NCBI GenBank assembly: GCA_037442005.1
Contig: JBBIRA010000028.1
Span: forward strand, 1-23,556
DNA length: 23,556 nt
Direction: 5' to 3'
Source: Leptospirillum sp037442005
Lineage (GTDB): Bacteria; Nitrospirota; Leptospirillia; Leptospirillales; Leptospirillaceae
The position numbers were made by a program, and so were the translations under genes. Positions 1-8,100 of this stretch are shown here, one piece after another. The stretch's first letter is position 1; every line of letters begins with the position of its first letter. The notes under the pieces were generated by a model. The model was not told where the DNA came from and searched no databases. It saw only the letters and a list, made by a program, of their open reading frames with translations.

Positions 1-78
1 TTTCGTTTCTTTCAAAAATTCCAGGACAATCCTGATCTTTTCTTCAGAGGAGTAGTGCTTTCGGATGGCTGTTCCCAT
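1..78 (-). CDS. Transposase OrfA N-terminus (IS3-type), cut by the left edge
   Basis: Read leftwards from an ATG at 78-76, the minus strand gives 26 codons with no stop up to the window edge. The peptide includes RKHYSSEEKIRIVLEFLKE, which resembles the first helix of the helix-turn-helix domain (HTH_Tnp_1) that opens OrfA of IS3-family elements. OrfA normally binds the element ends and is fused to the catalytic OrfB by programmed frameshifting. An AGGAG lies 11 bases before the ATG, a rather long spacing. The element end should lie between here and the EVE gene stop at 181, but I could not identify a terminal inverted repeat. Only the start of the gene is visible, so family assignment is good but subgroup and integrity are unknown. 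Confidence 0.68.
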   Translation of the reverse strand, partial: MGTAIRKHYSSEEKIRIVLEFLKETK

Positions 79-180
79 TGTGCTTCATTCTCCTCTTTTT
101 TTTGTTCGGATTTTGCCATCCATTATAGTGAGCCGCACCCCTGATTCCGGGCTGGCAGCCTTGGAACAGAATGTGCAAAA

Positions 181-615
181 TCAATCATCCACAGCGCGTC
201 CAAGCATTCTGGTCGAAATGATTTCGAAATCCGTTTTCGGAATTTCCAAGTGTCCGAACCGGAAAGAGTAACCCCACCGACTCTTGTCCTTGATGAAAGA
301 GAGCTGTTCCAGAAGAAGGCGAACAGGAACGTCGGCGGCTTTCAGAAAATGAATATCGCGCCTGAAGGGGACAAACCCATCAAACATATCGAAGGGGTAA
401 ACTCCTTCGCCCACCACTTTGCCGATCGCGGTAAACATCTGGCAAGGCGTCGTCTCCTCGAACCGCTCCTTGGGCGAGTAATAAATGAGCCAATCGCCGA
501 CAGTCATCCGTTTGAGTGGCTGGGCCTTGCCGTGACACAACTGGCTGAATCCACCTGCCACCCCGAGGCGGACATGTTCTCTCGACGCAACACCAATCCA
601 GTAGCGCGGGGTCAT
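181..615 (-). CDS. EVE-domain protein
   Basis: The 144-residue product is essentially one EVE domain (PUA-like fold). It opens with RYWIGVASREHV, followed by GVAGGFSQLCHGK (18-30), PLKRMTVGDWLIYYSP (33-48) and FTAIGKV (61-67), the characteristic blocks of this family. Length is normal for a stand-alone EVE protein. EVE domains are known to bind modified bases in DNA or RNA and are common in restriction and stress contexts; the ligand here is unknown. I chose the ATG at 615 because it overlaps the MarR stop codon as ATGA, a typical translational-coupling arrangement. An upstream in-frame start at 657 lies deep inside marR and is unlikely. It is the last gene of the SRPBCC-MarR-EVE operon and borders an insertion sequence on its 3' side. 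Confidence 0.85.
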   Translation of the reverse strand: MTPRYWIGVASREHVRLGVAGGFSQLCHGKAQPLKRMTVGDWLIYYSPKERFEETTPCQMFTAIGKVVGEGVYPFDMFDGFVPFRRDIHFLKAADVPVRLLLEQLSFIKDKSRWGYSFRFGHLEIPKTDFEIISTRMLGRAVDD

Positions 616-1088
616 GCGTGATTTCCTGTGATGATGGAGAGGGCAAGCGCCTTCCAAGACGCCATCTGTCGCTCCGTGAGACAGGAAAAGAATTCATCGT
701 CGGCACGCTCGACAGCGATGATGGCCTCATGAATAAGCTTGCGACCATTGGCAGTAAATCGAACTTCTATGGCACGGGTATCCGTGTCTGACGGCTCCCG
801 CCGGACCAGTCCGCTTTCCTCAAGTTTTCGAATCGCCTTGGAGAGCGTCATCTTGTCGATCTTGGCATGTTCGACCAATCTGGCCTGAGTAGGTGGCCTG
901 TGTTGTTGCTCGAACCACAATAGCGAGGCCAGTATGGCATATTGGGTTTGGGTGATGGAGAACTCGGCGAACACACCCGCAAGTTTTCCTTGCCAAAGCG
1001 CGATCAGTTTCCAGAGCAGGAAACCAGGGCTATCGTCAGCTTCTTCATGTTTAAAAGGAGATGTCTCAGGCGTTTTTGGATCTTTCAA
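612..1088 (-). CDS. MarR-family transcriptional regulator
   Basis: This 158-residue protein has the MarR winged-helix layout: an N-terminal dimerisation helix, then FSITQTQYAILASLLW (about 43-58). A recognition-helix region follows around IDKMTLSKAIRKLEESGLV (about 77-95), and then the wing with the typical SDTDTRAIEVRFTANGRKL (about 100-118). MarR proteins are dimeric repressors that leave DNA on binding small phenolic or otherwise toxic ligands. The start is a TTG at 1088 preceded by AGAGG seven bases away. It overlaps the SRPBCC gene by 23 bp, and its stop overlaps the EVE start by 4 bp. The likely target is the operon's own promoter, where an inverted repeat covers the -10 box at 1520-1535. 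The ligand cannot be deduced. Confidence 0.88.
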   Translation of the reverse strand: MKDPKTPETSPFKHEEADDSPGFLLWKLIALWQGKLAGVFAEFSITQTQYAILASLLWFEQQHRPPTQARLVEHAKIDKMTLSKAIRKLEESGLVRREPSDTDTRAIEVRFTANGRKLIHEAIIAVERADDEFFSCLTERQMASWKALALSIITGNHA

Positions 1089-1485
1089 TCAATGCCTCTG
1101 TCTGCTTCGCCATCCCATTGGCAACTTTCTCGGCGACAATTTTTTTCCACAGGAAAGACAAAAAACCTTCGATGCTCATGGTTGTACGTATCTCCAATTC
1201 ATCTCCATGGACAATGAATTCATGACAACCAAACATGCACGCGCCAGGGAATCGGGTAAGGTCAGTGAACTGTCTTCCAGATTCGACTTTGATAATCTCA
1301 ATGGAAACGGCAGGCCCATTCTTTGGTTTGATCTTGAAGGTATTGCCAACGCTGAAATCACCATCCAATTTTGCAGACTCGATGTCGGGTTGCCACGTAT
1401 GCCATTGATTGACATCGGTCCATACTTTCCATACTTTTTCCGCTTGCACACCTCGCACGCGCTTACTGTAGGTCTTGCTCCACAT
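1066..1485 (-). CDS. SRPBCC (START/polyketide-cyclase-like) protein
   Basis: The 139-residue product resembles the SRPBCC ligand-binding superfamily. It starts with a strand ending in VWKVWTDVNQWHTWQPDIESAKLDG (about 18-42; W-x-D-x-x-x-W-x-x-W is the hallmark). It then has G-x-x-F (NTFKIKPKNG) and a long C-terminal helix (AEKVANGMAKQTEALIERS). Members bind hydrophobic molecules in a deep cavity and range from cyclases to ligand carriers. There are no signal peptide or membrane segments, so it should be cytosolic. It is the first gene of the operon, with a ribosome site (AAGGAAAG) just before the ATG at 1485 and a promoter starting about 45 bp upstream. Its partnership with a MarR repressor suggests handling or sensing of a lipophilic toxin, which is inference only. 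Confidence 0.8.
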   Translation of the reverse strand: MWSKTYSKRVRGVQAEKVWKVWTDVNQWHTWQPDIESAKLDGDFSVGNTFKIKPKNGPAVSIEIIKVESGRQFTDLTRFPGACMFGCHEFIVHGDELEIRTTMSIEGFLSFLWKKIVAEKVANGMAKQTEALIERSKNA

Positions 1486-1519
1486 AACTTTCCTTTCAAC
1501 AGAGAAAACATTGGAATAT

Positions 1520-1535
1520 AGTAACCCAGTTTACT
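1520..1535 (-). promoter_or_regulatory. Inverted repeat, candidate MarR operator
   Basis: On the minus strand AGTAAACTGGGTTACT has matching outer arms AGTAA/TTACT around a 6-bp centre. It covers the -10 box of the SRPBCC-MarR-EVE promoter. MarR dimers commonly bind imperfect palindromes of about this size overlapping promoters, so autorepression is the simplest reading. No binding evidence exists in the sequence itself. Confidence 0.5.
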
Positions 1536-1556
1536 TTTAGTGGGGGGCTTTGTCAA
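1528..1556 (-). promoter_or_regulatory. Sigma70-type promoter of the SRPBCC-MarR-EVE operon
   Basis: The minus strand has a perfect TTGACA (-35, 1556-1551), a 17-bp spacer and TAAACT (-10, 1533-1528, four of six consensus bases). It lies upstream of the ATG at 1485 and ends about 42 bp before it. Its spacing and position fit the first gene of the operon, and the -10 sits inside the candidate MarR operator. Confidence 0.6.
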
Positions 1557-1983
1557 AACAAGAATCTCTTCATTCTCAAGCCGCAAGATTTTTAAGTCCT
1601 CCCATTCCCTCCTCCGGTCTGTGTCGCCGACTCATTCTTCCGCCAGACGCTATCGAGATCACGACAATCGAAAGCGAGATCCTCATGGACAAATCTTCAT
1701 CTGACAATGGGCGGAGCAATCGGGAGGAAAATTTCCCGTCAGCCCATTCCTGTCCGGGTCGTTCATGACCTTAAGTTCACCAGAGAAAAGGCCATTTCAT
1801 CTCTCGCATGACATTAAAGACCAATCCATTCTGAAGAGAAAGAACGATTGATTTTGGCCCCCTCAAACCGATATTCTCAAAGATGAGCCTGTTGTAAGGG
1901 GTCCTCTTCAAAAGTTTCATCAATCCGCTCCCTCTAAAGACCCTTCAGAATAACCCGCTTCAAATAACGAAAGGAGTTCTGAT
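1557..1983. other. Intergenic stretch between divergent genes
   Basis: About 430 bp separate the MarR-operon promoter from the coiled-coil gene. I see no convincing coding frame on either strand: the plus-strand reading at 1550-1768 is Ser/Pro/Arg-rich, lacks a ribosome site and matches nothing. A weak promoter-like pair, TTGATT then TATTCT 18 bp later (about 1848-1878), points towards the coiled-coil gene but is not convincing. The strong ribosome site at about 1970-1978 belongs to that gene. Confidence 0.4.
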
Positions 1984-2271
1984 ATGGACGCAAAAGAGGC
2001 CTACAGAAAGAAGCTCAATGCACAGATCGGAGAATGGGATGCCCAGATTAACCTCTTGTCAGCCAAGCTCAAGAACGCTGGGGCAGATGCCAATCTTGCC
2101 GCCGCAACAAAGCTTGAGAGCCTGAGGAATAAAAAAGACGAGGTGATGCAAAAACTGAAAGACCTCGATTCCTCAACGGGAGAAGCCTGGAAGGAAATCC
2201 AGAGCACAGCCGACAAAATCCTTGACGAACTCAAGAACGGTGTGACAGCGGCCCTTTCAAAGTTCAAATAA
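1984..2271 (+). CDS. Small coiled-coil protein of unknown function
   Basis: The product is 95 residues, almost wholly helical and charged, rich in Lys, Ala, Glu and Leu, with heptad-like spacing through most of its length (for example INLLSAKLKNAG and LESLRNKKDEVMQKLKDL). It has no cysteine, signal peptide or membrane segment. Similar small coiled-coil proteins, often annotated as stress-related or apolipoprotein-like, occur widely in bacteria, but I cannot tie this one to a function. An AAAGGAG stands seven bases before the ATG, making it a well-supported start and an expressed gene likely. It stands alone, with about 430 bp free upstream and 546 bp free downstream. Possible roles are membrane or nucleoid association through the amphipathic helices; this is only a guess. 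Confidence 0.72.
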   Translation: MDAKEAYRKKLNAQIGEWDAQINLLSAKLKNAGADANLAAATKLESLRNKKDEVMQKLKDLDSSTGEAWKEIQSTADKILDELKNGVTAALSKFK

Positions 2272-2817
2272 CTGGCTCTAAGAAGAATCTGTTGCTCAAA
2301 GTCGTCCATCAGCATTGACGTTAGATCTGCATCAACAAACGCTGTTATCTGGTTCCGGCCCTGAAAAGGGAGGACACGCCTCCTTCCTTTTCCGTTCGGA
2401 TCAACAGGGAATTTGATCGGGATATTTTCCATGAATATCAGGGAAACGAATTTTCCAGACCCCCCGGCGTCTCTAAAGACACAGTCTTTCACTCCACCCA
2501 AACACATTCTCTATCGCTGTTGGTGACATCAAATCCCGCATAAGAATCTCCGTTAACCCGACAGAACAACCCGCCGCTTGCCAGCCTTAAGCCCTGCCCC
2601 AGGTCTTTACAGGGTGACAGTCCGCCCCGTCCGTTCATACGATCAACCCCCGCTATAAGAACGCTTTTCATTCTGATAGAATCTTACCGTCTTTGGATTT
2701 TTTAAAAACGATACAGGGTGTTTACACCCATGATCAGAAGGAAATACCCTCTATCTTCACAGAGCAGACGGAGTGATCCGGTCAGGTTGAACAAGGATTT
2801 TTTAGAAAGAGGACAAC
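2272..2817. other. Long intergenic stretch with decayed-looking reading frames
   Basis: No gene is supported in these 546 bp. The minus strand carries two overlapping open frames, 2671-2489 (60 codons) and 2507 leftwards. The second looks protein-like for its first ~75 codons (VDPNGKGRRRVLPF, ITAFVDADL) but then runs antisense through the coiled-coil gene. They may be remnants of a lost gene. Near the right end GGGTG-TTTA-CACCC (2716-2729) could form a small hairpin upstream of the CheW-CheZ gene. No terminator or clear promoter was found. Confidence 0.35.
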
Positions 2818-3900
2818 TTGCAACTGTTTACCTTTCCCCTGTCAAAAGATCTTTTGGGTGGCGTCCGTCTTGATGACATCCTGAAGATCCTGAAAAGTGA
2901 CCAGACCTCCCTGTCTCCCGTGGAAGAGCGTTCGAAGGGCCCCCTTGAGATCGGAGTGATTTTAGAGCGGGGGCGGCTTGTTCCCGTTTTTGACCCGAGA
3001 AAGGCACTGCCCGACAACAATGAAATCGCTCCCCCCACCCGCATTCTTCTCCTGCCCCTTCAGGGAGGCGATCTCATTGGTCTTGCAACCCATAAAATGG
3101 GTCGGATTGTCCGGGAAAAAACCGTGGACGAGAAAAAGCATCTTGGACAAACGGGTCTTCCTTTCATGAAATACACCGACACCATTGACGGTCTGCCTCT
3201 TTATGTCTTTGACCTGAAAGCCTTTGCAACGTCCATGAACCTTTTGCCGAACACGGTCGTCCAACACCAAAACAAGGGGCTCAGATCCATGTCCGAACAC
3301 AATGACCAGACAGAACCCGCCAAAGCGGAGGATACCAGCACAGAACTCCTGAACCAGGTTGGAAAAACAGCCCGCGAAATCCAGAAAATTCTTTCCATGT
3401 CCGACTCGATGATGGACGCCATGAAAATGATGGAAACCCATCTTCCCCAGACCTCGACCGGACTCCAGTCTGTTTCGAAAATGACGGAAGAAGCCGCCCA
3501 CAAACTGCTCTCAGGGTTTGAGGAATCCCTTGAAACCAACCGGAAACTGAAAGAGTCTTTGAAGAAGATCAAGGAGAACCCTTCCGTTGCAGCCGCTGAA
3601 AGCCAGACGATGGAAACGCTTCTGCTTGAAGAGGAAGAGCGGATCCTGCACGGATTCGAGGCGATGGTCTTCCAGGATCTCGTGGGACAAAATATCCGGA
3701 AAATGACCGGAACGTTAAATGAGCTTCAAAGCAAGCTTCTGACGATCCTTAAGGAACTCGCGCCCGCTGTCCGCGCCGAAGGCGAGCACACACCGGCTCA
3801 GGAAGCCCCCAAGGTTGACCTTGATCTCAAGGGCACCGGACACCCGACCGATGTCAACCAGATGGACGTGGATAAAATGCTTTCCGAGTTTGGATTCTAG
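2818..3900 (+). CDS. CheW-CheZ fusion, chemotaxis coupling/phosphatase protein
   Basis: A 360-residue protein with two chemotaxis modules. Residues about 1-140 follow the CheW pattern: a first strand block LFTFPLSKDLLGGVRLDDIL, then IGVILERGRLVPVFDPRKAL (45-64), RILLLPLQGGDLIGLA (75-90), and a final IDGLPLYVFDLKAF (123-136). After a polar linker (about 150-175), residues about 176-315 form long helices ending in FQDLVGQNIRKM (285-296). This is the CheZ active-site helix; D287 and Q291 match the catalytic Asp143/Gln147 pair of E. coli CheZ with the same spacing. The last residues, DVDKMLSEFGF (350-360), match the CheY-binding tail of CheZ. It should dephosphorylate CheY-P and, through the CheW part, may sit at a receptor array. 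The start is TTG with AGAGGA four bases upstream; an in-frame stop at 2803-2805 rules out a longer N-terminus. No other che gene is nearby. Confidence 0.82.
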   Translation: MQLFTFPLSKDLLGGVRLDDILKILKSDQTSLSPVEERSKGPLEIGVILERGRLVPVFDPRKALPDNNEIAPPTRILLLPLQGGDLIGLATHKMGRIVREKTVDEKKHLGQTGLPFMKYTDTIDGLPLYVFDLKAFATSMNLLPNTVVQHQNKGLRSMSEHNDQTEPAKAEDTSTELLNQVGKTAREIQKILSMSDSMMDAMKMMETHLPQTSTGLQSVSKMTEEAAHKLLSGFEESLETNRKLKESLKKIKENPSVAAAESQTMETLLLEEEERILHGFEAMVFQDLVGQNIRKMTGTLNELQSKLLTILKELAPAVRAEGEHTPAQEAPKVDLDLKGTGHPTDVNQMDVDKMLSEFGF

Positions 3901-4033
3901 GGACGACCGGACGCTCACCGCGACGATGGCTTCCCCTTGAGCGGCTTTAAATCCTTGTGTTAAGGTTATTTCACTTGGGAACGGTGCAAGGTTGGCAATG
4001 AGGAAAACAAAGTCCCTATCATAAGGAGCTGGA

Positions 4034-4273
4034 ATGGCAATCGTTCATTGCACCCGTTGCGGTGCTGATGCAGAAGGGCTCGAACAGCCCCCTTTCCCGT
4101 CTGCCCTCGGGAAGGAAGTTCAGGATTCGGTATGTCAGGCCTGCTGGGTCGCTTGGGAAGATATGCGCGTCAAGGTCATCAACGAGTACCGGTTAAACCT
4201 TGGCATGCCGGAACATCGCACGATGCTGATCAATATTACAAAGGATTTTCTCGGGCTCAAAAAGCCGGAATAA
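4034..4273 (+). CDS. YggX-like Fe(2+)-trafficking / oxidative-damage protection protein
   Basis: The 79-residue product matches the YggX (iron-traffic) family in length and pattern: C6, then an AEGLEQPPFPSALGKEV block (13-29), A-W-x-x-W (40-41 region), and VINEYRLNLGMPEHRTML (48-65) with the conserved INE-x-x-L-x-x-x-x-x-x-H-R. YggX proteins are cytosolic and protect labile Fe-S clusters, probably by handling Fe(2+). This copy has two CxxC pairs, C6/C9 and C34/C37, whereas E. coli YggX has a single N-terminal Cys, so it may bind zinc or iron in a knuckle-like site. AAGGAG stands seven bases before the ATG. It is monocistronic between a 133-bp gap and a strong terminator. The role fits an organism exposed to much ferrous iron. 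Confidence 0.8.
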   Translation: MAIVHCTRCGADAEGLEQPPFPSALGKEVQDSVCQACWVAWEDMRVKVINEYRLNLGMPEHRTMLINITKDFLGLKKPE

Positions 4274-4304
4274 CGACGGCAAGAGATTTTTTTTCCCGTG
4301 TTAT

Positions 4305-4342
4305 AAAAAAGCCGGTCTGTCCCGTGACAGCCGGCTTTTTTT
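4305..4342. terminator. Bidirectional rho-independent terminator
   Basis: The plus strand reads A6, then stem GCCGG-T-CTGTC, loop CCGT and GACAG-CCGGC, then T7. The stem has ten pairs with one bulged T. With an A-run on one side and a T-run on the other it can end both the plus-strand YggX-like gene and the minus-strand PRODH-like gene, whose stop codon abuts it. Confidence 0.92.
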
Positions 4343-5154
4343 CAGATCTCTCCCAACGATTCGATCGCCTTCAGATGCTTTCCCGCTCCGGGGCCATAAG
4401 GAAGCAGCATGGTCACCGGGAATCCTCCCTCAAACAGGAGCGAGCGGAGTTTGTCTTCCCGCCGCCCGAGCCACATCTGAAACTCCATCATCCGGGGGTG
4501 GGCCGCCTGGAGTTTCCAGGCGCCGGAAAGAAGCTCCTCATCATGGGTGGCCAGAGCAAACATCGCTCCCTCCGAAAACAGCCACTCCATCAGCCCCTGA
4601 TAGCGTCTCCGGATCAGGTCAGGATCCGAGATCCCCGGCTCAGCCAGAATCGGGTACTGCCCTTTGACCAGCCGGACCCGGGCCCTTTTCTGCAACACCG
4701 TCTCCAGATCTTTCTCTGTCCGGTCAAGCCGGGCCTGCAAGGTGATCGACAGATGAACGAATTTTTTCCTCAGCTCAAAAAAAGCAGCCAATGTTTCCGA
4801 GACCTTGTCGCCCTCTTCCATATCGATCCAGCATCCGATCGAAAACTCCTCTGCTGCCGCAATCGCAAGTCTCAACTGATCCATGGAATGGGGATCCGAG
4901 GGAGAGTAGCCCGCCTGGGACAGGGAAAAAGAGATCCCCCCCCGGATCATCGACATGCCCATCTGATGAGCGAGATCCTTGACCTCCTGGAGAAAGAGCG
5001 CACTGTCCCCCGCTCCCTCCCCGCAAATCATCGGGAGAAGGATCGTCCCCAGTCCCTCTTTGTTCAATAACCTTGCCCGATCGAGGGCTGACTGGCGCGT
5101 TTTTCCCGCCACATAGCGTATTTCGGGGCTCTTTTCGTGAGACAGATCTGTCAT
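4342..5154 (-). CDS. Proline dehydrogenase-fold protein
   Basis: The 270-residue product follows the PRODH (FAD-binding TIM barrel) pattern: ALDRARLLNKEG (23-34), the D-M-E block WIDMEEGDKVSETL (109-122), ITLQARLDRTEKDL (137-150), the RLVKGQY strand (161-167), FALATHDEELL (199-209), EFQMWLG (224-230) and VTMLLPYG (247-254). Proline dehydrogenases oxidise proline to pyrroline-5-carboxylate and pass electrons to quinone. The C-terminal helix that usually carries an Arg-Arg pair for the substrate carboxylate reads LKAIESLGEI here, so the substrate may not be proline. I chose the ATG at 5154, preceded by AGGAG with five-base spacing; the longer frame from 5211 overlaps the SNF2 gene and lacks a site. 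It is last in its gene run, 43 bp after the SNF2 gene, and no pyrroline-5-carboxylate dehydrogenase is adjacent. Confidence 0.75.
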   Translation of the reverse strand: MTDLSHEKSPEIRYVAGKTRQSALDRARLLNKEGLGTILLPMICGEGAGDSALFLQEVKDLAHQMGMSMIRGGISFSLSQAGYSPSDPHSMDQLRLAIAAAEEFSIGCWIDMEEGDKVSETLAAFFELRKKFVHLSITLQARLDRTEKDLETVLQKRARVRLVKGQYPILAEPGISDPDLIRRRYQGLMEWLFSEGAMFALATHDEELLSGAWKLQAAHPRMMEFQMWLGRREDKLRSLLFEGGFPVTMLLPYGPGAGKHLKAIESLGEI

Positions 5155-5197
5155 ATGCACTCCTGTTGGTGGAAAATTCTTTTTTGTCAAAAAAATG

Positions 5198-8100
5198 TCA
5201 CAGGGGAGCATCGTCTGTCAGGAGCAATGACTCAAGCTCAGAAAGATCCGGAGCCCGCTCTCCGTCGTGACCCTCCATCACCTGGGTGAACAGGTCCATT
5301 TTACGCTCTTTTAATTTCATGACCTGTTCCTCGACGGTTCCCCTGGTCAGGAACCGGTAAACAAACACCGTCCGGTTCTGTCCGATCCGGTGAGCCCGGT
5401 CTGTGGCCTGATTTTCAACCTGGGGGTTCCACCAGGGATCATAATGGAAGACATAATCCGCATTGGTCAGGGTCAACCCCACTCCTCCGGCTTTGAGACT
5501 GGCCAGAAAGACCTTGGGCGCCCCGTCATCCTCCCGCTGGAACCGTTCCACCGCTGTCCGCCTGTCGGAAAGGGAGGTCGACCCGTCGAGCCGCAGGAAG
5601 AGGATCCCGTTTTCATCGAGAAACGTCCCCAACAGGTCAAGAACGCCCACAAACTGCGTAAACAGAAGAACGCGATGGCCTTCCGACAAGGCTTCGAGAA
5701 GCTTATCGGTGACCGTATTAAACTTCGAGGAAGCGGCCTCCGGAGAATGAGCCTCCTGTTCCGAAAGTGAAGGATGACAACAGTATCGCCGAAGCGTCAT
5801 CAGAAGAGCAAAGATTCCCAGACGATATCGTCCGCCAGAGGCAAGAGTGAGTTCTTTTCGTCCGAGGTCCAGGAGCTTTCGGTACTGTCGGCGTTCTTCC
5901 GGCGAAGGCTCGATCCAGCAATCGATCAGGACCTTGTCCGGAAGGTCTTTCAAGACACCCTCCTTGGTTCTCCGTAAAACAAGCGGGCCAATCAGGGCCC
6001 GGAGATAGGAAATGCGTCGCCCGGTCCAGTCTCCGAACCCCTGCCCCGCCACAAAGAGCCGTTCAAACCGACGACGGCTTCCCAGAAGACCTGGCATGAC
6101 AAAAGAGAAAATCGACCAGAGATCTCCCAGACGGTTTTCAAGGGGGGTTCCGGACAGCGCCACCCGGAAGGACGCATCAAGCAAAAAAACAGAGGAAGCG
6201 ATTCCGGAATCGGGATTCTTGATCACCTGGGCCTCGTCTAAGACTAAGGAATGGAAGCGGTATTCACGAAGATGATCAAGGTCATTCCTGACCGTTCCGT
6301 AGGTGGTGAGGATGATGTCGGAGTCCAGCGCGTCAGACCAGCGGGACTTCCTGCCTCCCCCATGATGAACGGAAACCGAAAGGGAGGGAGCGAACCTTAA
6401 AATTTCCTGTTTCCAGTTATAGAGAAGAGTGGCAGGGACAATAATAAGGTCAGGCGCCACGGTCGATCCCGTCGTCTTTTTCCGGTGGCGTTCCAGAGCA
6501 AGTTCGGAGAGTACCGTCAAGGTTTTCCCCAACCCCATTTCATCGGCAAGAACGCCACCCAGACCGCATCTCCTTAACGACCTGAGCCAGGCAACCCCTT
6601 CCGTCTGGTAGCCCCGTAACGAAACCCCGATCAGCTGGGTGAGCAACAAACGTTCTTCCCCGGAAAGAGGCCAGGGGGCAAAGGGAGCCAGTTGTTCCCT
6701 GTCGATTCCCTGAAACGACAGCGGCAGGTCGGGACGCGTCCTGACAATCATCGACGCCAGATAGGATCCGATGCGCGAGCGACCGTTATGATCGGTTTCC
6801 AGTAATCCGTGAAGGTCGTTCTGGATTTGCCAGCGTTCCTGATCAAGAACCAGAGAGAACCCTTCCGGAAGGGAGAGAAAGGGATCTCCCTCGACTTCGG
6901 GAGGAGGAGGCATCTCAAACACATGATCGCCAGATAAGATCAGACATTGCACCTCAAGGGGGATGTTGTGGTTTTCCGGATCATGAAACGACTCTCCCGC
7001 GGTCAGGACCGCCTCAAAACGAACCTTTTCCGGAGAGAGAAGATTTTTTGGGGAATCGATCCCCCCCCGGGTAAACCCCTGGGCTTCAAGCCTTTGGACC
7101 AGACGGGAATAAAACTCGCTCCGTTTCGCCTCCGGAAAGGAGATCCATTTTTCCGTCGATCCCCGACCCAGTGTTTTTTCAACGATATTTCGAAAGAGCA
7201 GCTCTTCCTGCCGGTTCCGCCGGAATAGCCGGAGGGGAACCTCTCCGGCCGGATCCTCCTCCCACAACACATCCCCCGCCTGATTTCGCTCGACGCCAAA
7301 CAGGGGAATGGTCACCTGTCCCACCGACAGATGAGGATAAAGCCTGATTCCCTCTGACTGATAGTCCTGTATATCAATCATCGGGATCCAGTCTCCGTGG
7401 CCGGTGAAACGTCCCGGAAGGAGCGGCTCGTTTTCCACCCGGAAGGAGAAAAGCGCACTTGAGGTCAGGGAAGAGGCCCGCCATAACATGTCGGCGGGGG
7501 ATAGACAGGAAGAGTCCATCAGGAATCCCCTTTCCTCCGGGGAAAGCGGAGACAAAAACGCCACCAGACGATCTTCCGGAAGAAAAAGAAAAAGGAGATC
7601 GCCCATCAGAAAAAAGGGCGTCGATCCGATCTCCCGTCTCTTTCCGGCCAACAGCCAGAACGCCGAGAGCTCCAATGTGTTTCGGATCCTGTCGACCGTC
7701 CAGCTCCCCTGCCAGGAGAACGTCTCCATGGACACGGAAAGGCGAGACCACCGGTTTCCGGAGACTACGCCCGTCATAAAGGGACTCTCCGACAGATAGC
7801 GCCGGAGAAGATCGTGCGATTGGAAATGAAAAAACGGCACAGGGCGGGAAGACAGATAAACCGTCCCGGCCGGGATCATGAACCGGTCAACCCACAGAGA
7901 AAACCGTTCTTCCGGACGATGGGAGTAGCCAGGAAGTCTCGCCCGTAGCCCCAGGGAGTGCCAGTATGTCTGATCGCAGGGATTCCCGTTTGCGTCCGCA
8001 GGAAAGAATCCGCAGTCATTCCCCTGACGGAAGAGGACCAGACGGTCGACCCCCGGACGGGGTAAAAACGAAGGACTTCCGATTGAGGGATCCCCTCCTG

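Noticed and set aside
100..180. Terminator between the EVE gene and the insertion sequence (GGCT-GCC-AGCC)
   Set aside because: The stem is only four pairs and no T-run follows it on the minus strand.
250..621. 123-codon plus-strand frame opposite the EVE gene
   Set aside because: Antisense to an intact EVE domain, with no ribosome site and no recognisable motif.
1550..1768. 72-codon plus-strand frame in the intergenic region
   Set aside because: No ribosome site, low-complexity composition, and the start overlaps the -35 box of the MarR-operon promoter.
3987..4022. Promoter for the YggX-like gene (TTGGCA ... TATCAT)
   Set aside because: The spacer is 19 bp and the start of transcription would fall inside or after the ribosome site.
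4132..5070. 312-codon plus-strand frame opposite the PRODH-like gene
   Set aside because: Its start lies inside the YggX-like gene in another frame, it crosses the terminator, and its translation is Arg/Pro/His-rich with no family resemblance.
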